A DNA stretch of 64,000 nucleotides from the NCBI GenBank assembly GCA_023398495.1, contig JAEWSG010000183.1, forward strand, positions 48,970-112,969. Direction: 5' to 3'. Origin of the DNA: Bacillota bacterium. Its GTDB lineage: Bacteria; Bacillota; Clostridia; Acetivibrionales; Acetivibrionaceae. Position 1 is the stretch's first letter, and each line of letters starts with the position of its first letter. Below are positions 54,351 to 62,573 of this stretch, one piece after another. The position numbers and the translations under genes are program-made. Under the pieces are notes generated by a model. The model was not told the origin of the DNA. It worked only from the letters and a program-made list of their open reading frames with translations, and ran no database searches.

Positions 54351-57300
54351 CTAGTTTTTTGTCAATACGGTGTCGTCTATATAGATGGTTGCCGGTACAG
54401 AAGTATCCACGTGTCCATCAATGGTACCAAATTTAATTTGTATAGCACCTGTGTTTGTAGCTTCAGTGGTGCAATTTACAGTATATGTTTCGTAATCTGT
54501 CGTAAGGTCAATTACGCTTCCTCCGAAGTCAGGGTATCTATCACCTGCAGGATCAGTGATAAATACCTCTATTGTCCTTGGTGTATTTGTCTTTGCCTTA
54601 AATGTGAAAGTGTAAGAAGCACCTTCTTCGAAACTTAAATTCGTTTCACTTAGCTGAGGTTGCCAATTTCCAGCACCAACTGTTGTTACAGTAATTTTGA
54701 GTTCTCCGTTCGACACTTCATGAGTTGCTACTGCCTCATTTACTTCAAAGTTCCATACACCAATATTTGTATCAAAGGTTTCATTTATGATATCATCACT
54801 TTCTTCCACAGGATCTGTATCTGGTAAGTATATCGGTGTTATAATAACATCGTCAAGGTACACTGATGCAGCAACTGAAGTAGGTTCATATCCTGCTATA
54901 GTTCCGAAATTGAACTGCAATTCTGCTGTATTTGTCGTAGTTGGAGCAGTAAATAAAAATGCATAATCACTACCTGTTGTTGATAATGTATATTTACCAC
55001 CACCATACCAAGTCCAACTTTGATTGTCAATAACAGTTACTTCAACGGCTCTTTCCGCATCAGACCTTGAACTGAATGATACAACATATTTGCCGTTTTC
55101 AACTAATGAAAAACTACCACTCTTAATCTGAGGTGCATTGTTTGCAGTCCCAACAGCTGTGACATCTACTGAAAGTTCTCCGTCAACTTCTTCTAATGTA
55201 ACTTCTCCTGGTACCCCTTCGTTTCCATTAAATGAAGACCATGGGGCGTCGCTAATAATGTTATTAACTTCAACCAATCTTACATCATCAAAATAGACCG
55301 AAGAAGCAACAGAAGCCCATTCATAACCTTCAATAAGACCAAGGTTGAACTGAAGTGCGGCTATTGAAGTAGTTGCATTAGGAGTAAATGTCAGGGCATA
55401 ATCAGTTGGGGTACTTGTAATAATGAATATACTACTATTAGCAACAGGGCTATAGTTGGCAGTTTCAATGAAACCAACTTCAACTGCTTTGTCCTCAGTT
55501 GCAGATGCATTAAATGTCAAAGCATAGTTCTTACCTTCTGTCAGAGATAGACCGCCTCTACTTACCTGAGGTTTATAGTTTGCGGTACCAACAGTTGTAA
55601 CATCAGCAACAAGTTTTCCGTCTGTAGCTTCTAATGTAATTGCTCCTGCTCCTGCACCTTCTGGTGCTCCGTCGTATGATCCCCATGCACCTACTCCTGA
55701 ATCAAAGGTTCCGTCGGTTATCAGGTTTGTAACTCCAGTTTCATCTTCTGTTTCATCTGGCTCAGTTACAACAGGTTCCGGTATAACCGGTGCATCAATT
55801 GACTGAAAATTCAGACAGAAGATGTCACTGATTTCAGCTAATCTTATGTTATCTAAAAATACATCGTGTTCTACCGTTGCCATTGCACCTGATACATTTC
55901 CAATTGAGAATACCAACGAACTATTAGCATCTGTTGCACTCATTGGGAAATCAATTATATAATTTTTCATTGTAGTGGTTATATCCAATTCTCTTACAAA
56001 GTATTGTGTATAATCCGCCTTGTCAACGCTTATCCTTATATTTCTATCGACAGTGGACTTTGCATCAAAAGAGATACGATACAACTTTCCTTGTTCAAGA
56101 CTAATGCCTGACTGATTAACTCCTATACTCCATGGATTAACGCCTCCAGCAGTGATAGCAACCTTCAATTTACCATCTTCAACAGATTTCGTTGAAATTG
56201 CATTTTCTTCTGCTGTATTCCAGTACGCCCAGTTTGAAGCTGAAGGAGTCATATGTCCACCAAGAACCAAATCTTTCGATATTTCAAACCAGTCAAGATT
56301 TACAGCATTACCGTAAATGGTTATATCTTGAGTACCCTGTGCAAGGTATAGGGAATTGGTTACATTTATCCATTTACCTCCGGTATCAGGGAGCTCTTCC
56401 TTGTATACTTCGTTTGCTACACTAAGCCAACCGGTATCTCCACTTGTAGATAACATGTAGGATATAACGTAATCACCTGATTCCGGTACATCTATACTCT
56501 CTGAGATATAAGAAGCTTCACCAAATGTTACATAACTGCTATGAGGAGTTATTGCACCGTGTGCAGTTGCACTTTCTGCCTCAACATGGATATATTGACC
56601 AGGAACAACACTTCTCACAGACACATTATCTATATACACTTTAGTGTCATCTCCGCCAAGTTTGAACCGGAGTTGTGCTTTGGAATCAGTATCTTCTTCC
56701 ATAGTGAACCTGAAAGTATATCTGGTCATATCAGTAGTCAAATCAAATGATTGCTCTGTTGAATAGTCCACTGGGGAATCCTCTGTACTGCATACATCAA
56801 CTTTTATATTTCTGTTGGCTTCCCCTCTTGCATAGAAGCTTACACTATATTGTTTTGCATTTTCTATGTTTAAACCGCTCTGAGAAAGTACTATTGAATC
56901 TGGTCCTGTTCCTTCATTGGTTATATCTGCCTGGAATTCGCGTTGGTAAATATTATCAGTTACATAACCCTCTGCATCAGCACCATCACTTGTGTTAAAT
57001 TCCCAGAAACCCATACTCTTTGAGCCTTGATCGAAGGTTCCGTTGTAAATAAGGTTACCTGATGGAAGTAGGTCTCTTGGGGCATTAGGATCTCTTGGAA
57101 GTTTTATAATTTTGACATTATCAATCCAAACAGTGTTTGCTCCTGCAGCACCAACATTGAATTCAAGCCTTGCAGCAGTATTTGTATCTCCATTCATTTT
57201 GAAATCGAAAGTGTGTGTCTGTGATTCTGTTGTAAGTGCTATTGTTTTATCTTCTGAATAGTTTGCGAAATCTCTGTCTTTGTCAGCACCAATTTTCACA

Positions 57301-59672
57301 ATCATGTTCCTGTTGGTGGAAGCCCATGCATCAAAGGTTACACGGTATGTATCAGATTTTTCAAGGTTAACCGGCTTTTGATATACCTGAACTGAATAAG
57401 TGTTGTTACCGGCATTAGAAATCTCGAGCTTTAATGCACCATTATCATTTGATGCTACTGCAACTCCATTATTTGCCTCAACATGAGAGAAGGTCCAGTA
57501 GGAAGTATTTGTGATATCTGTTTCATCATCAGCATTTCTCATTCCGTCTACATCGTCATCCTGTTGATCAAAACTACCGTTATAGATATAGTTTCCGTCT
57601 TCCAAAGGCGGTCTCGCAGGTGAATTACTACCTTCGGGGCGCTCACCTGCTGGAGGATAAATCCCTCCGTTTCGTTCATATACCTTAACATAATCAACAT
57701 ACATTTTACTTGTGAAATCAGTTGTTTCATCAGGGTTTCCAGGCCAGTCTCCTCCGACTGCAAGGTTCATTATCAAATGGAAATCTCTGTTGAATGGTGC
57801 CGGATACGTCAATGCATCTGCTTCATTTATATCTCTGGAATACCAACTACTCTCACTATGGTATAGATTGCCGTCAATATACCATCTCATTTCATTAGGA
57901 TCCCATTCAAAAGCATATACATGGTAACTTTCAGAAAATTTACCTGTCTCGAGAGTATACTCTCCCTGTCTTGATGCTTTTGGATTCCCATAATGGATTG
58001 TACCGTAAATCGTGTTAGGCTCATGTCCCAATAGCTCCATTATATCAATTTCTCCACCTTGAGGCCAGCCGCCAAATATACTGTCATCCTCAGGAAGCAT
58101 CCATATTGCAGGCCATATTCCTTGTGATTCAGGCATTTTAGCCTTAATCTCAAAGCGACCGTAGGTCCATGCCTGCTTTCCTTTTGTAACCACCTTACCT
58201 GAAGTATATTCTTTACCTTTATATTCTTCCTGTTTAGCTTCAAAAACCAACTTACCATCTTCTACATATACATTATCAGGTTTATAAGCTTCTAATTCGT
58301 TGTTATAAACTACACCTGTGTCAGCTGCAGTCCAGTCGGCAGTATTTAGTGAATCTTCATCAAATTCATCAGACCAAACAAGGGTATATGGTGAAGTTGT
58401 AGAAGTAGCTGTAGGTGTAGTAGTAGGTCTAGGTGTAGAAGAACCTGATGACGAACCACCTGAGGATCCACCTGAGGATCCACCTGTAGGAAGACTTGTT
58501 GCAAGAGCTGTTGGTGATGGACGAGGAACAACTATAACATCATTTTGATCTTTGACATCTCCTGCTTCGATTTTATATTGAATATTTGCTTTTACTATAC
58601 TATTGTTTATCGAGACATTTTCGGCTTTTACTTCAATTGCACTAACAGTTCCTGTTCCTGCCAAAACTGTTCCTTCTGCCTCTTTCTCAATTTCTATTTT
58701 ACTGATAGATGTCCCTTCAGAAAATTCCACTTTTGCTTTATGTAAAAGTTTTACTGAAGCTACGCTAGTATTACCTTCTAATGCAAGCCTGACAGAGTTG
58801 TTTTTCTTTTTCACTATAATATCTGAAAGGCGAGAGTTTTTTATAACTACTGAATTACTTCCTCCACCTTTTACAAAGGTAACTCCTTCGACAACAACAT
58901 TATCGACAGTAACATCGCCTTCACCAATACCTTCTGTCAAATAGAGGTTACCCTTAATTGTCATATCCTTAATTGTTATATCGGGAGAATTAATTAGAAA
59001 ATTCCCCTCTACTGTGTCGTTTGAATATGTTCCTTTCTGATTCACCAACATTCCAGCTACATTATCAATAATTGCAACAGCTTCTGCTCGGGACAGGTTT
59101 TTCAATGGCTTTATAGTGTTGTCTCCAAAACCTTTAATATAGCCTTTTGATACTAATGCAGAAATCGCTTCATTAGCATATTCTTTGATGCTGGTATAGT
59201 CCGCAAAGTTCTTAGCAGTAGTATCATCTGTTTTCACAAGTTCAAATGCCTTTTGTACTATAACTGCAGCATCTTGTCTGGTAATAGGGCTATTAGGACT
59301 AAAGCTGTTATTGTAGCCCTCAATAATTCCCGCTTCTTTGACTCTTGAAATTTGACCGCTATACCAGTCTGAATCCTTGATATCATTAAAGTTTGTGTCT
59401 CCTATGTCCTGATATCCGAAAATTTCATCAACAATAACACAAAATTCTGCTCTTGATATATTTCGGTCCGGTCTAAAAGTTTTGTCATTGTACCCCGATA
59501 TCAAGCCGCTTTTCACCCACTTTGTCACCGTCTCTGAGGCCCAATGGGTTTTCATGTCGGTAAAATAGGCTTCCTCGCCATATGCTGTTACATCAAACGA
59601 AAAAACACTTTGTGGAACAAATGGGCTCATTACACAGAATACTAATAGCAGTGCAATAATTCGCTTTTTCAA
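54351..59672 (-). CDS. Cell-surface GH16 glucanase with SLH domains and seven carbohydrate-binding modules
   Basis: About 1773 residues. Signal peptide, then three SLH repeats (about 34-210, for example YFTDMKTHWASETVTKWVKS) that hold the protein on the cell wall. A beta-helix-like region of short repeats (210-375) and a Ser/Gly/Thr/Pro linker lead to GH16 (about 430-667) with the catalytic GGEIDIMELLG. Then come repeated beta-sandwich modules: CBM4_9-like units opening NYIYNGSFDQ, NLIYNGTFDQ, LVLGGHMTPSASNW, NLITDGTFDS, IISDAPWSSF and IINETFDTNIG, plus one CBM6-like unit (IHVEAESATAHGAITPHSSY). The layout recalls the Clostridium thermocellum lichenase/laminarinase Lic16A. It should cut beta-1,3 or mixed-link glucans at the cell surface. 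I prefer the TTG at 59672 (MKKRIIALLL), six bases after GGAGGG; the ATG at 59687 overlaps that site. Confidence 0.93.
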   Translation of the reverse strand: MKKRIIALLLVFCVMSPFVPQSVFSFDVTAYGEEAYFTDMKTHWASETVTKWVKSGLISGYNDKTFRPDRNISRAEFCVIVDEIFGYQDIGDTNFNDIKDSDWYSGQISRVKEAGIIEGYNNSFSPNSPITRQDAAVIVQKAFELVKTDDTTAKNFADYTSIKEYANEAISALVSKGYIKGFGDNTIKPLKNLSRAEAVAIIDNVAGMLVNQKGTYSNDTVEGNFLINSPDITIKDMTIKGNLYLTEGIGEGDVTVDNVVVEGVTFVKGGGSNSVVIKNSRLSDIIVKKKNNSVRLALEGNTSVASVKLLHKAKVEFSEGTSISKIEIEKEAEGTVLAGTGTVSAIEVKAENVSINNSIVKANIQYKIEAGDVKDQNDVIVVPRPSPTALATSLPTGGSSGGSSGGSSSGSSTPRPTTTPTATSTTSPYTLVWSDEFDEDSLNTADWTAADTGVVYNNELEAYKPDNVYVEDGKLVFEAKQEEYKGKEYTSGKVVTKGKQAWTYGRFEIKAKMPESQGIWPAIWMLPEDDSIFGGWPQGGEIDIMELLGHEPNTIYGTIHYGNPKASRQGEYTLETGKFSESYHVYAFEWDPNEMRWYIDGNLYHSESSWYSRDINEADALTYPAPFNRDFHLIMNLAVGGDWPGNPDETTDFTSKMYVDYVKVYERNGGIYPPAGERPEGSNSPARPPLEDGNYIYNGSFDQQDDDVDGMRNADDETDITNTSYWTFSHVEANNGVAVASNDNGALKLEISNAGNNTYSVQVYQKPVNLEKSDTYRVTFDAWASTNRNMIVKIGADKDRDFANYSEDKTIALTTESQTHTFDFKMNGDTNTAARLEFNVGAAGANTVWIDNVKIIKLPRDPNAPRDLLPSGNLIYNGTFDQGSKSMGFWEFNTSDGADAEGYVTDNIYQREFQADITNEGTGPDSIVLSQSGLNIENAKQYSVSFYARGEANRNIKVDVCSTEDSPVDYSTEQSFDLTTDMTRYTFRFTMEEDTDSKAQLRFKLGGDDTKVYIDNVSVRSVVPGQYIHVEAESATAHGAITPHSSYVTFGEASYISESIDVPESGDYVISYMLSTSGDTGWLSVANEVYKEELPDTGGKWINVTNSLYLAQGTQDITIYGNAVNLDWFEISKDLVLGGHMTPSASNWAYWNTAEENAISTKSVEDGKLKVAITAGGVNPWSIGVNQSGISLEQGKLYRISFDAKSTVDRNIRISVDKADYTQYFVRELDITTTMKNYIIDFPMSATDANSSLVFSIGNVSGAMATVEHDVFLDNIRLAEISDIFCLNFQSIDAPVIPEPVVTEPDETEDETGVTNLITDGTFDSGVGAWGSYDGAPEGAGAGAITLEATDGKLVADVTTVGTANYKPQVSRGGLSLTEGKNYALTFNASATEDKAVEVGFIETANYSPVANSSIFIITSTPTDYALTFTPNATTSIAALQFNLGLIEGYEWASVASSVYFDDVRLVEVNNIISDAPWSSFNGNEGVPGEVTLEEVDGELSVDVTAVGTANNAPQIKSGSFSLVENGKYVVSFSSRSDAERAVEVTVIDNQSWTWYGGGKYTLSTTGSDYAFLFTAPTTTNTAELQFNFGTIAGYEPTSVAASVYLDDVIITPIYLPDTDPVEESDDIINETFDTNIGVWNFEVNEAVATHEVSNGELKITVTTVGAGNWQPQLSETNLSFEEGASYTFTFKAKTNTPRTIEVFITDPAGDRYPDFGGSVIDLTTDYETYTVNCTTEATNTGAIQIKFGTIDGHVDTSVPATIYIDDTVLTKN

Positions 59673-59816
59673 TGCGTATCCCTCCATTTTAGTTAGTTGA
59701 GTTTCTTTAAAGCAATTTTCTTAATGCAGATGCAATAGTAATAATAATGAACATATTATTTTTACTATTGCATTATTGTGTTGCAATAAAATATTCAGTT
59801 TTGATATGGAGTAGAA

Positions 59817-61925
59817 TTATACTTGAAAATTATTCACCTCGCTTTCAAGCTCTTGTGCAATACATCTGAGTTCTTCAGATTTTGTTACAAGTTGTTCAAC
59901 CATTTTTAATTGTTGGTCGGTAGTAATATTAATATTATCGATATGATCTATATCCGATTCGATACTTCCACTTATGCTTTCGGTTATTGCAATAATATCA
60001 TTTCCAGATGTTTCAATGGAGTTTATTGATTCTTTTATGTTTTCTATTTGGCTGACAATTGTATTCAAGAAATTCAAGTTGTTATCAAAACTTTCTACAA
60101 CACTTGTAACAGTTTGTTCACTTTCATTTACAACTCCATTTAACGAGGATACGGAGGCACCTGCTTTTTCAATTTTACCTGCGATATTTTTTATCTTGTT
60201 ATTGATGCTTGAAACAAACTCCTTGGACTGTATTGACAGTTTCTTAATTTCTTCAGCTACAAGACCAAAACTTCTACCATATACCCCAGCTTTTGCCGAT
60301 TCAATTGTTGCATTTAATGCCAAGAGTTTTGTCTGATCTGAAATCCTTGTTATTGCCTGGGTTATTTTCCCTATTTCAGAAGATGCAATGATTAGCTCTT
60401 TGAATTCCATTATTATATTGTCCATAGCTTTTTTAATATTATCAGACATATTATATAGTAAGGATACAGAATTCTTATTTAAGTCGCTAAGTTGCCTTGA
60501 CTTTAGAATAATCTCATCGGTAACTTCAATATTCAGCTTGGCTCTGCCAATCTTTTCTTTGATTACAGCAACTTTGTCCTTTCCTAAAATTACATCTCCG
60601 GATTGTTTATGAAAATCATCAGTAAGCATCTGTAAAAGGGCTTTGAGTTCTTCAATAGAGGCGTAATTTTCTTCACATGAAGCTGAAAGTGTTTGTGAAG
60701 AGTCAATTGAAACATAAGATGCATCCCTTATTTTGTTTACAAGCTCTTTTAAACTCTTAACCATGTTTTCAAAACTTTTTTCCAGATACCCTATCTCATC
60801 TTTTCTGTCAAATTTGAATTCAATGTCCAGACTTCCACTCTTTACCTCATCCATCTTTCTCATTAATTTCCTAAATGCTTTTGTGATATCCTTTGTTATA
60901 TATATTGAAAGTAATAGTCCAATAGCTGCAAATACTATGCAAATAATTATAACCTGAAACATTATTTTATTGATACTCGCAAAGATATCCTCAGTTTTAG
61001 TTACTGACACAAGTGTCCAACCCAGAGGCGTTTCCGCCACTTCTTCTATAGTCGAGTAGGTAATTACGGATTTATCACCGTTTACAGATTCCGTAAGTAT
61101 GTTCTCTGCCTGAGCATCCTTTTTTCCTTGCTTTATTTCGTTGATTAAATCTTCAGAAATATAACGAAGCTCTTTATTTTCGGGTGTATTAATATCTTTT
61201 ATCAAAAGACCATTGTTTTTTACATCATTCTGGTTAAACACCAGATTGCCATTACTGCCGACTATATAAAATAGCCCTTTATTAGTGAGATTAACTTCAT
61301 AAACTTCACTTGCTATCACTGACTCTCTTATATACAAAACAAGTGTTCCAATACTTTTTAAGCTCGTTGAAGAATACATCTTCTTAATAAGTGCAATTAT
61401 CTTACCCTCTGACACACCTGCAAAGATTCTCATATCCTGTTCATAGGTATCAAACCACATAGACTTAGCACCGCTGTCATTAAAAGCTTTTATAGTAGGT
61501 ACCTGCTTCACATCTGTAGCGTTGTCTACCGATAATTGACCTGAAACAGCAGTGTTGTATTTTGGTGATATAACAACTGCACATTCAATATCTACATCTT
61601 TACTTGCGTAATTGGTCAGCAATTCCTTTATCTGGGTTTGGTATCTACTAGCTTCTACCTTATCCTTTGTAGCATCCATCTTTATAACTCTTTGTGCAAT
61701 TTCTTCATCCCTGCTTATATTCATTGCAAGTTCTTCAATATCTTTTAGTACATTCTCAAGATTTCTGGTGGTCTGATTTATTACTTCATAAGTACCTTTG
61801 GAATTCACCTCCAGTAAAGTATTCTGAATAAGTTTGAAGGCAACAATAAATGCAAATGACAAAGAAACTATAATTATAATAGTTAAGGCGGTAATCTTAA
61901 AGCTTATCTTCATGCTCTTTAGCAT
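59817..61925 (-). CDS. Methyl-accepting chemotaxis-like receptor
   Basis: A 702-residue receptor paralogous to that at 8875-10977. Transmembrane helices lie near 10-32 and 318-342 and enclose a dCache-like external domain (KKMYSSTSLKSIGTLVLYIR); HAMP and a signalling coiled coil follow. The tip reads ISDQTKLLALNATIESAKAG then VYGRSFGLVAEEIKKLS, close to the receptor consensus but with substitutions (AAIEAARAGE to ATIESAKAGV). It is therefore more likely to couple to CheA/CheW than its paralogue. AGGAGGAG precedes the ATG by seven bases. It lies between two secreted glycanase genes, so sugar or oligosaccharide sensing is plausible but unproven. Confidence 0.92.
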   Translation of the reverse strand: MLKSMKISFKITALTIIIIVSLSFAFIVAFKLIQNTLLEVNSKGTYEVINQTTRNLENVLKDIEELAMNISRDEEIAQRVIKMDATKDKVEASRYQTQIKELLTNYASKDVDIECAVVISPKYNTAVSGQLSVDNATDVKQVPTIKAFNDSGAKSMWFDTYEQDMRIFAGVSEGKIIALIKKMYSSTSLKSIGTLVLYIRESVIASEVYEVNLTNKGLFYIVGSNGNLVFNQNDVKNNGLLIKDINTPENKELRYISEDLINEIKQGKKDAQAENILTESVNGDKSVITYSTIEEVAETPLGWTLVSVTKTEDIFASINKIMFQVIIICIVFAAIGLLLSIYITKDITKAFRKLMRKMDEVKSGSLDIEFKFDRKDEIGYLEKSFENMVKSLKELVNKIRDASYVSIDSSQTLSASCEENYASIEELKALLQMLTDDFHKQSGDVILGKDKVAVIKEKIGRAKLNIEVTDEIILKSRQLSDLNKNSVSLLYNMSDNIKKAMDNIIMEFKELIIASSEIGKITQAITRISDQTKLLALNATIESAKAGVYGRSFGLVAEEIKKLSIQSKEFVSSINNKIKNIAGKIEKAGASVSSLNGVVNESEQTVTSVVESFDNNLNFLNTIVSQIENIKESINSIETSGNDIIAITESISGSIESDIDHIDNINITTDQQLKMVEQLVTKSEELRCIAQELESEVNNFQV

Positions 61926-61984
61926 ATAGCTTCTCCTCCTGTATACTAACTCCTAAATAAATCTAAACTTTTTGACCTTATGTA

Positions 61985-62035
61985 AGTAATACTGCGTAAG
62001 AAACAAAGAAGAAATAAATACCCTAGAAAAGTTAA
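61985..62035 (-). repeat. Repeated motif upstream of the chemoreceptor, copy 1
   Basis: AATACTGCG followed by an A-rich stretch and AGAAATAAATACCCTAGA then AAAGTT. It aligns over about 45 bases with 62368-62412, roughly three quarters identical by eye. It lies 60 bases upstream of the chemoreceptor start. Confidence 0.45.
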
Positions 62036-62367
62036 GTTAGTTATGCTCATAATACCACTTCGGCTATAGTTTCACTTTAGGCCTTATTTGATCAAAAACT
62101 TCATTAAGTTAATGTCTGTCTTAGTAGCTGTTATTTATATCGACACATTTTTGAAATTGATTTATACCTATTTTCAATCTACAATCATAATACAAAACGG
62201 ATAAAATCAAAAAAACATAAGGAATTCAGAGATATTTATAACATATGTTTTGTGTGCTAACTGTAATATCTTGCATTGTTATTTATTCCTTTCATTGTTA
62301 TATATATATTATTTTGTAAGCAAATCACTTTCATATTATTAGGACAAGATTTTACTTATGTATGATC

Positions 62368-62412
62368 AATACTGCGACAACAATAAAAACCCATAAATGC
62401 TCTGGAAAAGTT
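62368..62412 (-). repeat. Repeated motif upstream of the chemoreceptor, copy 2
   Basis: AATACTGCGACAACAATAAA followed by CCATAAATGCTCTGGAAAAG. It shares AATACTGCG, ATAAAT and GGAAAAGTT-like ends with copy 1, about 380 bases away. The rest of the 648-base intergenic region 61926-62573 shows no gene. Confidence 0.45.
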
Positions 62413-62428
62413 TAAACACAAATAAATC

Positions 62429-62470
62429 AGGGCTATTACCTTAGACATTAATGTCTAGTGTAATAGCCCT
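62429..62470. terminator. Hairpin downstream of the esterase gene
   Basis: AGGGCTATTA pairs with TAATAGCCCT, and inside it TAGACAT pairs with ATGTCTA. On the minus strand it lies about 100 bases beyond the esterase stop and is followed by an AT-rich stretch. Probable terminator. Confidence 0.6.
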
Positions 62471-62573
62471 AATTTGACTACAAATAGATCAATTGATTCC
62501 TCGCAAGTTTTCACAATACCTTACAAGTTTTCACAACCTTTTAAAACCTTTTATAACCAATTTTCTGTGCAAA

